DNA from: Devosia sp. SL43
GTDB taxonomy: Bacteria > Pseudomonadota > Alphaproteobacteria > Rhizobiales > Devosiaceae
DNA length: 64,000 bases
Assembly: GCF_021729885.1 (NCBI RefSeq)
Contig: NZ_CP063401.1
Coordinates: 62,001-126,000 of the forward strand
Direction of reading: 5' to 3'
The notes under the pieces are model-generated. The model had not been told where the DNA came from. It worked only from the letters and a program-made list of their open reading frames with translations, and searched no databases. A program made the position numbers and the translations under genes. Positions 20,438 to 29,189 of the stretch are shown here, in pieces. How positions within the stretch are numbered: position 1 is the stretch's first letter; each line of letters starts with the position of its first letter.

Positions 20438-21463
20438 TTACGCGCCGAACAGGTTCGACGACAGCAGGCCAAACATCGTCGCCAGCGACCGCACCACTTC
20501 TACCGGCACAGCCGTGCCCACGAACTGGCCCTTGGCATCGACCTGCGACGGCGTTTCCGTCGCCACACCGTCGATGTCGATGGTCACGAGCTTGGAGTTG
20601 ACCATGATGATCTGCGCCGTGACGCCGTCCGCCGAGGCAAACAGGTCGCTGTTGGCATCACTGGTGGCGAACAGCGCATCGTCGCTGGTGGCCTCTGCCG
20701 ACGGCAGGGTCAGCGTCAGGTCATACTGGGTCTGCCCGTCGACGCCGGGCGTTTCGGTCAGCGGCATGTTGCCCTTGAGGGCGTATTCAACATTGTTGCA
20801 GCTGGCCTTGAGGTCCATGAACCACGACTGCGTCTGGTAGGCGAACACCATATTGCCCGACCAACTGCAGCCAACGTCGGATGGCAGGCCGGCCGAGGGA
20901 ATGAACAGCCGGTTGAGGTCGACCGTATCGACGCGCTCATCGATCACGCCGCCCGTGCCGCCCTGGCCGAGATTTTCCAGCACGGTCGCGGTCAATGCGG
21001 CGGCACCCGACGAGGTGACTTCCGGCTTAAGGTTCATCGAACCGGAGAACGTGCCGGTCGAAGGCGCCACCTTGCCGAGAGCAAGGTAGTTGACCGACAT
21101 GCCGTCGCCATCGGTGTAGCCATCGGCGGCAACGGTGTAGCCGCCCGAATACTGTGTGCGCGGCAGCAGCGCCTGGTTGGCAGGGTTCACGATCGAACCG
21201 GAGCCGGCAACGGCGCAGGCCTTGTCAGAGCGGACCACCAGGAACTGGGTGTAGCCAGCCGAACAGGTCAGTTCGAGCGTCGTCTTGACCTGGGCGTCGC
21301 CGATCGAGACGGCGAACACGTCCTTGCGCGACGGATCTTTCAGCGACGGCATGGTTGCCGAGGCGGTGAAATCGACGTTGGCCGGAATGGCGGCCTGGGC
21401 GAATGCCGTTGCGGGCAGGGCGGCCAGAATAGCGGAGGCGAGGATGATGCTCTTGAGCTGCAA
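20438..21463 (-). CDS. exported protein of unknown function
   Basis: 341 residues if begun at the TTG at 21463, which has GGAG eight bases upstream and gives a clean signal peptide (QLKSIILASAILAALPATAFAQA). An ATG 57 bases further up adds a non-signal-like leader and is rejected. The mature protein is rich in Thr, Ser, Gly and Asp with alternating hydrophobic stretches, suggesting a beta-rich secreted or outer-membrane protein; three or four Cys could form disulfides. No family recognised. It is monocistronic, with its own terminator. Confidence 0.7.
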   Translation of the reverse strand: MQLKSIILASAILAALPATAFAQAAIPANVDFTASATMPSLKDPSRKDVFAVSIGDAQVKTTLELTCSAGYTQFLVVRSDKACAVAGSGSIVNPANQALLPRTQYSGGYTVAADGYTDGDGMSVNYLALGKVAPSTGTFSGSMNLKPEVTSSGAAALTATVLENLGQGGTGGVIDERVDTVDLNRLFIPSAGLPSDVGCSWSGNMVFAYQTQSWFMDLKASCNNVEYALKGNMPLTETPGVDGQTQYDLTLTLPSAEATSDDALFATSDANSDLFASADGVTAQIIMVNSKLVTIDIDGVATETPSQVDAKGQFVGTAVPVEVVRSLATMFGLLSSNLFGA

Positions 21464-21603
21464 CGAGGTTCTCCATGGACAAAGGATGGAATAAGGGCGT
21501 CCCGGTTCCCATCGGTCCACAGCCGCCCACGCTGATTACTCGCAGTACACAGATGAATATTAGCTGACAGAATGTGTCGGAAACAATTCAGCTTTTGCGC
21601 TGA

Positions 21604-22332
21604 TCAGTCCAGCGAACACCAGCCCAACGTGCCCTTTTGGACTTCCAACGGCCGGAACTGCGCCTTGTAGGCCATCTTGGGCGAGTCCTTCACCCAATAG
21701 CCCAGATAGACATAGTTGAGGTTGGCCGAGCGCACCTGCGCAATATGGTCGAGAATGAGGAATGTCCCGAGACTCCGATGCGCCAGGTCGGGGTCATAGA
21801 ACGAATAGACCATCGACAGCCCATCAGGCATCACATCGGTCAGCGCCACGGCGATCAGTCGCCCATCCGGGTCATCGCGCAGCCGATATTCCACCAGCAC
21901 CGATTGCACCGGCGTATCCTCGACCATGTATTCATAGTCGACAAAGCTCATCTGATTCATGCCGCCACCGGCATGCCGCGACTCCAGATAGCGCTTGAAC
22001 AGATCGTACTGCTCGCTGGTCGCAGTGGTCGGGCGGACTTCGATCGCGATATCATCATTGTTCCGGAGCACCCGGCGATAACGCCCCGACGCCTCGAACT
22101 CTCCAGCCACGATTCGCACCGATTGGCAGGCATTGCAGCCCTCACAGGCCGGCCGGTAGATCAGGTTCTGGCTGCGCCGAAACCCATTCTCGCTCAGCAG
22201 TGCATGCAGGCTCGATGCCCGCCGCCCAGTCAGGTGCGTGAACAGCTTCCGCTCCTGCCGTCCCGGCAGGTAGGGACACGGCATCGCCGCGGTCAGGAAC
22301 AGCTGAGTGGTTTCAGGCGTCTGGTCGGTCAT
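21604..22332 (-). CDS. bpt: aspartate/glutamate leucyltransferase (arginyltransferase family)
   Basis: 242 residues. Bpt attaches Leu from tRNA to proteins with N-terminal Asp or Glu, marking them for ClpAP degradation. Typical sequences are CPYLPGRQERKLFTHL, YRPACEGCNACQSVRI with its Cys cluster, and YLGYWVKDSPKMAYKAQFRP. It is the last gene of a minus-strand run hemB-cdd-RDD-bpt. Confidence 0.92.
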   Translation of the reverse strand: MTDQTPETTQLFLTAAMPCPYLPGRQERKLFTHLTGRRASSLHALLSENGFRRSQNLIYRPACEGCNACQSVRIVAGEFEASGRYRRVLRNNDDIAIEVRPTTATSEQYDLFKRYLESRHAGGGMNQMSFVDYEYMVEDTPVQSVLVEYRLRDDPDGRLIAVALTDVMPDGLSMVYSFYDPDLAHRSLGTFLILDHIAQVRSANLNYVYLGYWVKDSPKMAYKAQFRPLEVQKGTLGWCSLD

Positions 22333-22391
22333 ACAAGACCCTTGGGTGACATCGGGAGAATGTACTCCCCTCGGTCACCCCCGGCAACGCC

Positions 22392-22913
22392 TCAATAAGC
22401 TTGGCTGGTCCGCGCCGATTGGGCGCGCCAATGCCGTACCATCGGCGAACGACGAACCATCAGCGTACCGGTGATCAGGTCGTGGATCATCTGCCGGCGC
22501 GGGGTAAACAGCGCGAACAGCAGCGACAGCGGCCAGGAAATCCAGGTGGTGATCCAGAACACGCCGGCATGGATGAAGGCCATCCAGCCATCCAGTGGCT
22601 GCCCACGCGTCGGCGTCAGCACGATATCCATCGCCTGCATGCCCAGCGTGGCCCGCTTGGGAGAACCTAGCGTCGCGCCATAATAGAGAATGATCGTCGC
22701 CGGTACGACGAGGAACAGCCCCAGCCAGGCGAGCCCAAACGTCAGAAACCCGGCAATCAAGCCGACCAACGAGAACGCCAGGATCATCATTCCCATGACG
22801 AACAGATCGATGACAAACGCTGCAACACGGCGCGTCAGCAACCCCTCGAACAGCTCAGGGGCAGTGGCAGGATCGGGCAGGGTAGGGCGAGCATTCTGAT
22901 AGGTCTGGTCCAT
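22392..22913 (-). CDS. RDD-family membrane protein
   Basis: 173 residues from ATG 22913 (MDQTYQNARP). The RDD signature appears as RRVAAFVIDLFVMG, with Arg and Asp in the first helix. Three to four membrane helices span ~35-140, and RATLGMQAM is the second conserved box. Some RDD proteins take part in ion exchange, but most are uncharacterised. It lies between cdd and bpt. Confidence 0.85.
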   Translation of the reverse strand: MDQTYQNARPTLPDPATAPELFEGLLTRRVAAFVIDLFVMGMMILAFSLVGLIAGFLTFGLAWLGLFLVVPATIILYYGATLGSPKRATLGMQAMDIVLTPTRGQPLDGWMAFIHAGVFWITTWISWPLSLLFALFTPRRQMIHDLITGTLMVRRSPMVRHWRAQSARTSQAY

Positions 22914-22976
22914 GCCCAAACAGATTGTCACGCCTTGCCGCTCGCGCAAGAGGTGGAGGCACAGAAATGTGACCTC

Positions 22977-23385
22977 TTATCGGGGAGGCGCTGGCCACTC
23001 ATGCTCGGGCAACAGCTCCGCCAGTGTCAGCACCCTGTCTGGGCCAAGGACAACCGTAGTCGTCAGGTTACCGCTATCGACCTGGCGCATGAACTCGCGG
23101 CAATGGCCGCACGGTGGCAGCACATGCAGTTCCCCAGTCTCGGGATTGCGCCACACCGCGACGATCCTGGAGATCGTATATTCCCCGGCGGTAATCATGG
23201 CCGCAATGGCACTGCGCTCCGCGCAGAGACCCCAACTGGCCGTGTCGACAGACACCGTCAAACGCCTTGCCAGATCCGGAAATCAGCGTCGCGCCAACGT
23301 CGCCAAAGAGCCGCCCATCTCTCGTCCGGTACGGTTTGACCAGCGCAGCAGCGCGGTCGATCAGCGCCTGGTTTGAGGCAGACAC
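22977..23385 (-). pseudogene. cdd: cytidine deaminase, frameshifted
   Basis: Two frames together make one full-length cytidine deaminase. The first runs from GTG 23385 to the segment GSGKAFDGV; the second continues with SVDTASWGLCAERSAIAAM and carries the zinc ligands CAE and PPCGHCREF. They meet at about 23248-23254, where the minus strand reads GGTGTCTGTCGAC. The functional form would need GGTGTCTCTGTCGAC, so loss of one TC from a TCTC microrepeat explains the break. The fault could be a real recent mutation or an assembly error. The GTG start lies 2 bases from the hemB stop. Confidence 0.8.
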
Positions 23386-23386
23386 T

Positions 23387-24400
23387 TTACCGCCCCAGTT
23401 CCCGCGCCACTTCCAGCGCGAAGTAAGTCAGCACCCCACTCGCCCCGGCCCTCTTGAAGGCCCACAAGCTCTCCAGGATCGCGCCCTTGCGATCGATTGC
23501 CCCGGCCGCCGCCGCCATCTCGATCATCGCGAACTCGCCGCTCACCTGATAGGCGTAGATGGGGATGTTGAAGTTGTCCTTTGCCCGCCGCACGATATCC
23601 AGATACGGCAGCCCGGGCTTCACCATCACGCTATCGGCCCCTTCCTCGATGTCCTGCGCAATCTCGCGCATCGCTTCGTCGGAATTGGCATAGTCCATCT
23701 GGTAAGTGCGCTTGTCGCCTTTGAGCCGGCTGCCCGATCCCACGGCCTCACGGAACGGTCCGTAATAGTAGGACGCATACTTGGCCGCATAAGCCATGAT
23801 CTGCACATGGTCGAAGCCCGCTTCGTCCAGCGCCGCGCGGATCGCCGCCACCCGCCCATCCATCATGTCCGACGGCGCAATGATATCCGCCCCCGCCTTG
23901 GCCTGCACCAACGCCGAGCGGATCATCACCGCGACGGTCTCATCGTTGAGAATTTCCCCATCCCGCACCAGCCCGTCCTGGCCGTCGCTGGAATACTCGT
24001 CCAGCGCCACATCGGCGATCAGCCCGATCTCCGGCACGGCCGACTTGATCGCGCTCAGCGCCCGGCACATCAGATTGTCCGGATTGTAAGCCTCGGCGCC
24101 ATTCTCGCTCCGCAGATGGTCAGGGGTGTTGGGAAACAGTGCCAGCGCCGGTATCCCCGCATCCCGCGCCGCCTTCGCCGCCTCGACGCACAGGTCCACG
24201 CTCAGTCGCTCCACCCCCGGCATGGTGCGGATTTGTGTCTTCTCGTTATGCCCATCGATCGCGAACAGCGGCCAGATCAGGTCCGACGGCTGCAATGTGG
24301 TCTCGCGCACCATGGCCCGGCTCCACGCCGTCCCGCGCGTCCGGCGCAGCCGCCGTCCGCCGAGAAAATCCATGTCGTGCTTCTGCCAGTCGTTGGACAT
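23387..24400 (-). CDS. hemB: delta-aminolevulinic acid dehydratase (porphobilinogen synthase)
   Basis: 337 residues from ATG 24400 (MSNDWQKHDMDF). It joins two 5-aminolevulinates into porphobilinogen for haem. The Schiff-base Lys261 is in MVKPGLPYLD, with the second active-site Lys in AAKYASYYYGPF. The loop that holds zinc cysteines in animal enzymes reads ALDEYSSDGQDG without Cys, so a magnesium-type enzyme is expected. It heads the minus-strand run that includes cdd. Confidence 0.95.
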   Translation of the reverse strand: MSNDWQKHDMDFLGGRRLRRTRGTAWSRAMVRETTLQPSDLIWPLFAIDGHNEKTQIRTMPGVERLSVDLCVEAAKAARDAGIPALALFPNTPDHLRSENGAEAYNPDNLMCRALSAIKSAVPEIGLIADVALDEYSSDGQDGLVRDGEILNDETVAVMIRSALVQAKAGADIIAPSDMMDGRVAAIRAALDEAGFDHVQIMAYAAKYASYYYGPFREAVGSGSRLKGDKRTYQMDYANSDEAMREIAQDIEEGADSVMVKPGLPYLDIVRRAKDNFNIPIYAYQVSGEFAMIEMAAAAGAIDRKGAILESLWAFKRAGASGVLTYFALEVARELGR

Positions 24401-24494
24401 CGCGGTCTCCAGTGCTGGCGCTTCATTTATCAGCGCTGGCAGTCCCCTCCAAGCTCCCGCTTGTCGCATCCGTTCAGGCCCGCTAGAAAACCGC

Positions 24495-24884
24495 ATGGAT
24501 TTCAACGCTCCGCCTATCGGCATCTATATCCGCGTCGTCGCCATCATCAGCCTGCTACTGGGGCTCAACGATGCGGCGCGCCTGCTCGGCGTCAATTTGG
24601 GTGCCGTCAGCCCCATCTCCACCATGGGCATGACTGGCTTTGTTTATCTCGGCATCTTCTGCCTCGCCCGGCTCTTCGCGGCCGTTGGCTTGTGGATCAA
24701 GGCCAGTTGGGGCGCTGCACTGCTGGTCGGCTCCACCAGCGTCGAATTGCTGCTCTACCTGTTGCGCAACAACGACGTCCAGATGTCCGCCGTCGGCTTC
24801 GCCATCCGGCTCGTCCTGCTGGCGTCCATCCTCATCATCTTCATCCTGTCGATCCGCCTCAGCCGGGCCCGCGCGGCAGACTAA
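24495..24884 (+). CDS. four-helix membrane protein (probably DUF6163)
   Basis: 129 residues from ATG 24495, divergent from hemB. Four hydrophobic helices are visible at about 10-30, 45-70, 74-92 and 98-122, with short charged ends (final RLSRARAAD). I believe this is the DUF6163 family found next to hemB in Hyphomicrobiales, but that is from memory. Its stop overlaps the convergent XRE regulator stop by four bases. Confidence 0.7.
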   Translation: MDFNAPPIGIYIRVVAIISLLLGLNDAARLLGVNLGAVSPISTMGMTGFVYLGIFCLARLFAAVGLWIKASWGAALLVGSTSVELLLYLLRNNDVQMSAVGFAIRLVLLASILIIFILSIRLSRARAAD

Positions 24885-25618
24885 TGCTCGACCGGGTGAA
24901 ATTGCTCGATCGTGATCTCCTCGGCCAGCGCATCCTGCGGCGCGCCGAAACTGGTGACGGTCGTGAACCACTGTGTCGTTACCCCACCCGTAACGAAGGT
25001 CAATGGCAGCAGCACCGAACCGCGCCACTGCCCGCGCACCGTCGATAGCGCGCTGGCACCAGGCTGTAGCATCGCCCGCCGCATCACCGCACCCATCGCC
25101 GACTGTGGCCCGTGCCGCCGCACCCCCTCGCGCATGCGATGCAACAGGTACTCCGCCACTTCACTCCAGTTGACGATCGAGTCCCGCACCGGCCCGGGGT
25201 TGAAGACATAGTCGACAAGGTTGGCCCGACCGAGCACATCGCGGTCTGCCCTGATCATGCCAAGCGCCGCCGGATTGGCGTCGAGAATGTTGAACGCCAC
25301 GTCGAGTACCACGGCCGGGTAGGGCTCATGCGCCTTCAACAACAGCGCGGCTGCCCGGCGAACCTCGGCCATCTGCTCGCTCTGCCAGTCGCTGTCGCCA
25401 AACATCGGCGCAAAGCCGGCCGCGGTTAGCATCGCATTGCGCTCCCGCAGCGGCAGGTCCAACGCCTCGGCCAGCCGCAGCACCATGTCTGCGCTCGGCT
25501 TGGCCCGCTCTGACTCCATGAACGATACGTGCCGCGTCGAAACCGATGCGCCCAATGCCAGGTCCAGCTGGCTCATACCGCGCAATCCTCGCCACTCCCT
25601 GAGCATAGTGCTGAACAT
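24881..25618 (-). CDS. XRE-family regulator with MmyB-like ligand-binding domain
   Basis: 245 residues. The helix-turn-helix (residues ~1-60) shows LREWRGLRGMSQLDLALG and VSTRHVSFMESERAKPS. The remainder matches the MmyB-like ligand-binding domain (FNILDANPAAL, then PGASALSTVRGQW), seen in many actinobacterial and proteobacterial regulators. A strong AAGGAG precedes the ATG. It is divergent from the membrane gene at 25739, its likely target. Confidence 0.88.
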   Translation of the reverse strand: MFSTMLREWRGLRGMSQLDLALGASVSTRHVSFMESERAKPSADMVLRLAEALDLPLRERNAMLTAAGFAPMFGDSDWQSEQMAEVRRAAALLLKAHEPYPAVVLDVAFNILDANPAALGMIRADRDVLGRANLVDYVFNPGPVRDSIVNWSEVAEYLLHRMREGVRRHGPQSAMGAVMRRAMLQPGASALSTVRGQWRGSVLLPLTFVTGGVTTQWFTTVTSFGAPQDALAEEITIEQFHPVEH

Positions 25619-25666
25619 GATGGTCTCCTTGTCAGTCAGCTATGCCGCACTTGTTGCCGTTATTCC

Positions 25667-25683
25667 ATTACCTCTGACGTAAT
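25667..25683. promoter_or_regulatory. candidate operator between the XRE regulator and 25739 gene
   Basis: ATTAC-N7-GTAAT sits 48 bases upstream of the regulator and 55 upstream of the divergent gene, a typical position for an autoregulatory site. Confidence 0.4.
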
Positions 25684-25738
25684 TGAGGGCATGACCTCCG
25701 GGGTGCAGTCTCCCGTCATCACCACAAGGAGACACGAA

Positions 25739-26143
25739 ATGACCACCCTGGTTCAAACCCTACCGCGCCTCGATCCGCACCTGGTCTACGGCGTCGATGC
25801 CGCCGTCTCGTTCGCCATGGGCATCGCGCTCATATTTGCGGCCACGCCCGTGACCGAGTTGGCCGGTTGGGCGATGCCTTCGACCTTCCTCTGGATCATC
25901 GGTCTGCTGTTACTCCCCTGGGCTGCCTACAACCTCTGGATCGCCCGAACGATCCGGCCGGCCCGCGGAGCGGTTGTCGCCAACATCATTGGCGACATAG
26001 CCTGGGTCGCCGGCACCGTTCTTCTGGTTGCGATCCACGCCAGCACCCTCAGCACCCTCGGTCTTGCGCTACTGGTAGGGCAGGGCATTGCCGTCAGCGG
26101 CGTCCTGCTGCTCAAGCTGACAGGCGCCCGCGCGCTGACCTGA
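25739..26143 (+). CDS. small four-helix membrane protein
   Basis: 134 residues with AAGGAGA before the ATG. Four hydrophobic stretches span ~22-42, 48-68, 80-100 and 105-127. The pattern resembles small integral-membrane proteins often paired with XRE/MmyB regulators. The XRE gene next door, the shared promoter region and the inverted repeat between them suggest joint regulation. Function unknown. Confidence 0.65.
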   Translation: MTTLVQTLPRLDPHLVYGVDAAVSFAMGIALIFAATPVTELAGWAMPSTFLWIIGLLLLPWAAYNLWIARTIRPARGAVVANIIGDIAWVAGTVLLVAIHASTLSTLGLALLVGQGIAVSGVLLLKLTGARALT

Positions 26144-26354
26144 CATATCGGCGAAGGGCGGCCCCACCGCCCTTCACACCCTCGTAAGGTTACAAATTTA
26201 TGCACCGGTGTAACGAAGAATAAAGCCAAATTCTCATTGCATTCCAGTAAGATGCTTTTAATCACGCTGCTTAGGGCGATCTTAGAAAGGGCGCCGTAGT
26301 TTGGCCTCATGAGATGCGAAAAATCGCACAGACTGCAAAACAGTGAGGCATGAA

Positions 26355-26864
26355 ATGGCATTCAAATCCAACGCAGCCGAGGCACTCTCCCCGGAACGTC
26401 CCCAGAGCCTGAAGCCGCTTTATCTGGAAGCTGTTTCACGCGTCGAACGTCTGCATCGGCGTCTGCTCGATCTCATCAAGGATGAGTTCGATCGCATGGG
26501 CTGGGACGACATCAACCCGGTTCAGGCCCTGCTGATGTTCAACATCGGCGACGCAGAACTCACCGCCGGCGAACTCCGCTCCCGCGGCTACTATCTGGGC
26601 TCCAACGTCTCCTACAATCTCAAGAAGCTGGTCGAAACCGGCTACATCTTCCAGGAACGCTCCCGTTCCGATCGCCGCTCGGTGCGCATCAAGCTCACCC
26701 CCAAGGGCGAGGAAGTGGCCGAAGTGATCGACGAGCTCTATGATCGCCACCTCAAGTCCATCGACAAGGTCGGCGGCCTGGGCGACGACGAGTTCGACGG
26801 CCTCAACAAGGCGCTCGCCCGCCTTGAGCGCTTCTGGGTCGATCAGATACTCTACAAGCTCTAG
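26355..26864 (+). CDS. ldtR: MarR-family regulator LdtR
   Basis: 169 residues from ATG 26355. Winged-helix DNA-binding features include AGELRSRGYYLGSNVSYNL and the wing SRSDRRSVRIKLTPKG. The family member studied in Liberibacter and Sinorhizobium controls an adjacent L,D-transpeptidase gene, and such a gene follows here. It probably senses small ligands and adjusts cell-wall stress tolerance. A weak terminator hairpin at 26911 separates it from ldtP. Confidence 0.85.
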   Translation: MAFKSNAAEALSPERPQSLKPLYLEAVSRVERLHRRLLDLIKDEFDRMGWDDINPVQALLMFNIGDAELTAGELRSRGYYLGSNVSYNLKKLVETGYIFQERSRSDRRSVRIKLTPKGEEVAEVIDELYDRHLKSIDKVGGLGDDEFDGLNKALARLERFWVDQILYKL

Positions 26865-26910
26865 GCTTGGCACCCTGCGGCTGTTGCCGCCGCGCCACAC
26901 CGTTTTTGCA

Positions 26911-26940
26911 AACGCCGGTCCTTTGGGCCGGCGTTCTCAT
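26911..26940 (+). terminator. probable terminator after ldtR
   Basis: AACGCCGG and CCGGCGTT form a perfect 8-bp stem with a loop of nine; the tail CTCATTTCT is only moderately T-rich. Confidence 0.6.
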
Positions 26941-26976
26941 TTCTGCCGCAAACGCGCCTGATGAGCCATTATTACG

Positions 26977-27010
26977 TGGTTCGAAACCATTTCCCGCGTA
27001 TTCATGGTTT
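26977..27010. promoter_or_regulatory. candidate LdtR operator upstream of ldtP
   Basis: TGGTT-CGA-AACCA at 26977-26989 overlaps AAACCAT at 26984-26990, which is inverted again as ATGGTTT at 27004-27010. Three half sites of the form AAACCA/TGGTTT thus lie ~105-140 bases before the ldtP start. Binding by LdtR is inferred from position only. Confidence 0.4.
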
Positions 27011-27113
27011 GCAAATCCTCTACAGGTTCACATGCGGTTGACCGCGTTGTGACCTCGGCTCGGCGATGGTAAAAATTGCCACTGCTTCGGCAGCTTCTCA
27101 TTCGGGTGACTTG

Positions 27114-28391
27114 ATGCGGCTCAATCGACGTAATCTCCTCCGCTATTCGGCGATCGCGGGCGCTTCCCTGGCGCTCCCCAGCGCGCTGCGGGCGCAGGAC
27201 GGCAACCCCCTAACCGAAATCTTCGGAAATGGACGCGTTCTGCGCGATACCGATCAGACCCTCAATACCGATGCCGCCCAGTCGCTGATCGCCACCAACG
27301 AGCCGATCCTGTCGTTCGACACGGTTTACAACCTGCAACTCGCCATCTCGCAATACGAGCCCTTCGTCGCCAATGGTGGCTGGGAAGAAATTCCGCAGGA
27401 AGCGTACAAGCTCGTCGTCGGCAATTCGAGCCCTGCGGTCATCGCGCTCAAGCGCCGTCTGATCGGCGGCGGCGACATGCCCTGGGCCGAGAATATCAAT
27501 GACACCTTTGACGCGCAGACCGATGCCGGCGTTCGCATTTTCCAGGCGCGTCACGGCCTGATCATCAACGGCCAGATTGACGAGCCGACCTGGTACGCAA
27601 TGAATGTGCCGGCCCAGCAGCGCCTGCAGCAGCTCTACCTGAACTACACGCGCGTTCAGGGCATGGCCGCCAACCTCAACCCGCGCTATGTCGTGGTCAA
27701 TATTCCGGCCGCAACCATCGAGGCCGTCAATGACGGCATGGTCGAGCAGCGCCATACGGCCGTCGTCGGCCGCGTCGAACGCGCGACCCCGATCATGGCC
27801 AGCAAGATCAGCCAGATCAACTTCAACCCCTATTGGCATGTACCCAAGTCGCTGGTTCGTCAGGACCTGACCAAGTACATGCAGGAAAACCCGAACTATC
27901 TGACCGAGCAGAATATCTTCATCTACGACGGCGCGGGGAACAAGGTTGATCCGCAGACGATTAACTGGGCTGGCATCACCGATGAACAGGTGAACTACAT
28001 GTACCGGCAGGAGCCGGGCGCCGCCAATTCGATGGGCCATTGCAAGATCAACTTCTACAATCCCTACGATTGCTATCTGCACGACACCCCGTCCAAGGCG
28101 CTGTTCGGCGAAAACGCCCGCTTCCACTCCTCGGGCTGTGTCCGCGTGGAAGGCGTCAATCAGCTCGTCAACTGGCTGCTGCGCGACAATGGCGATTGGG
28201 ACCAGAGCAAGGTCGACATGACCTTCGAGTCGCTCCAGCGCCTCGATGTCGAATGCCAGGCCCGCGTGCCAATCCACACGACCTACATCACGGCCTGGGC
28301 CAACCGCCAGGGCACCGTCAGCTTCCGCGACGACGTCTACAAGTTCGACGAACAGGGCAAAGTCACGTTCAACGAGACCGCCAACGGCTGA
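27114..28391 (+). CDS. ldtP: L,D-transpeptidase with peptidoglycan-binding domain
   Basis: 425 residues from ATG 27114, giving MRLNRRNLLRYSAIAGAS, a twin-arginine-like signal with cleavage near LRAQD. A peptidoglycan-binding domain lies at ~105-165 (NDTFDAQTDAGVRIFQARHG). A YcbB-type YkuD domain follows (~185-385) with catalytic Cys342 in FHSSGCVRVEG. It makes 3-3 cross-links or attaches proteins to peptidoglycan. An upstream start at 27066 is possible but would spoil the signal peptide. Likely target of LdtR. Confidence 0.9.
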   Translation: MRLNRRNLLRYSAIAGASLALPSALRAQDGNPLTEIFGNGRVLRDTDQTLNTDAAQSLIATNEPILSFDTVYNLQLAISQYEPFVANGGWEEIPQEAYKLVVGNSSPAVIALKRRLIGGGDMPWAENINDTFDAQTDAGVRIFQARHGLIINGQIDEPTWYAMNVPAQQRLQQLYLNYTRVQGMAANLNPRYVVVNIPAATIEAVNDGMVEQRHTAVVGRVERATPIMASKISQINFNPYWHVPKSLVRQDLTKYMQENPNYLTEQNIFIYDGAGNKVDPQTINWAGITDEQVNYMYRQEPGAANSMGHCKINFYNPYDCYLHDTPSKALFGENARFHSSGCVRVEGVNQLVNWLLRDNGDWDQSKVDMTFESLQRLDVECQARVPIHTTYITAWANRQGTVSFRDDVYKFDEQGKVTFNETANG

Positions 28392-28411
28392 TGTGATCCC
28401 GCCAAGGCCTG

Positions 28412-28440
28412 AACGCCCTCCTCAACGGAGGGCGTTTTCG
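28412..28440 (+). terminator. rho-independent terminator of ldtP
   Basis: AACGCCCTC pairs with GAGGGCGTT around CTCAACG, followed by TTCG. Confidence 0.8.
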
Positions 28441-28475
28441 TTTCGGGGGCCGCAGAATCTTGCTATTCTGCGTCG

Positions 28476-28685
28476 ATGGGGCAGGGCGAGATCTACTTCG
28501 AGTTTGTGCAGGTGGGCCGGCTGATGCGGGTTGCCGCCATCGACGCCGATACCGGCATTGAGGTCATCGTCGTCACGCCGGTTTCCGCAACCAAGCTGCA
28601 GATGCAACAGGTGGCTCTGGCCAAGCTTCGCAAGAGGCTGGGAGAGCTGCCGCCACCGCCAGCCAGCGCCGGAAAATTTGCCTGA
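28476..28685 (+). CDS. small conserved protein (probably DUF6898)
   Basis: 69 residues. The start GEIYFEFVQVGRLMRVAAID, then DTGIEVIVVTPVSAT and a helical KLRKRLGEL end, resembles a short alphaproteobacterial family I recall as DUF6898. Coding is supported by the terminators on both sides and by the conserved-looking motif, not by length. Function unknown. Confidence 0.6.
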   Translation: MGQGEIYFEFVQVGRLMRVAAIDADTGIEVIVVTPVSATKLQMQQVALAKLRKRLGELPPPPASAGKFA

Positions 28686-28690
28686 ACAAG

Positions 28691-28717
28691 GAAAAGGCGG
28701 CCCCTTTCGGAGCCGCC
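28691..28717 (-). terminator. rho-independent terminator of the BA14K gene
   Basis: On the minus strand GGCGGCTCC-GAAA-GGGGCCGCC (one G-T pair) is followed by TTTTC, 23 bases past the stop. Confidence 0.85.
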
Positions 28718-28739
28718 CGTTAATTTATGCTTGGTCTGC

Positions 28740-29189
28740 TTACAGATTGCAGCGATGGCGGCGGCCATCGTAGCCCATGAACGAGTCAGTTTCTTCGTCA
28801 TACGACCGGTAACGATCGTAGCAAGCCTCGACATGGGCCTCGTAGCTATTGCCCCGGCGAACCACGACATTTCCGCCGCCATTGTTGCCGTTGGCCAGCG
28901 CACTGCCCAAGATGGCGCCGAACGTGAAGCCGAAGAAGCCGGACGCGATATTGTCTAGGCCGCCGCGATTGCGACGATAGAAATTGTCATAGTCGCCATT
29001 GTTCCAGTTGCCGTTCTGGAACCGCCGGCAATCGGGATCCCGACGGTGGCTTTCACAATAGGACGTGATAACCCGATCACGCTGGTTAGCGCCAAAGGTC
29101 ACCGACTGCGCCTGTGCCGGCACGATACTGGTGATTGCAAGCAAGCCGGTAAGGGCGGCCGCGACCATTCCTGTCGAAATGAGTTTCAT
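28740..29189 (-). CDS. BA14K-like exported protein
   Basis: 149 residues from ATG 29189; a much longer in-frame ORF into glyA is an antisense artefact. A signal peptide ends at VPAQAQS. An Asn/Gly-rich middle contains a hydrophobic GFFGFTFGAILGSAL segment. The C-terminus has the BA14K signature CYDRYRSYDEETDSFMGYDG ending RRHRC. BA14K proteins are small immunoreactive or lectin-like envelope proteins of Brucella and relatives. It has its own terminator. Confidence 0.85.
   Translation of the reverse strand: MKLISTGMVAAALTGLLAITSIVPAQAQSVTFGANQRDRVITSYCESHRRDPDCRRFQNGNWNNGDYDNFYRRNRGGLDNIASGFFGFTFGAILGSALANGNNGGGNVVVRRGNSYEAHVEACYDRYRSYDEETDSFMGYDGRRHRCNL

Noticed and set aside
19676..21535. 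619-codon plus-strand frame opposite the EEP and exported-protein genes
   Set aside because: Spans two clear minus-strand genes and a terminator; no domain visible.
23267..25048. 593-codon plus-strand frame opposite hemB
   Set aside because: Overlaps hemB and the 24495 membrane gene in other frames; composition typical of antisense.
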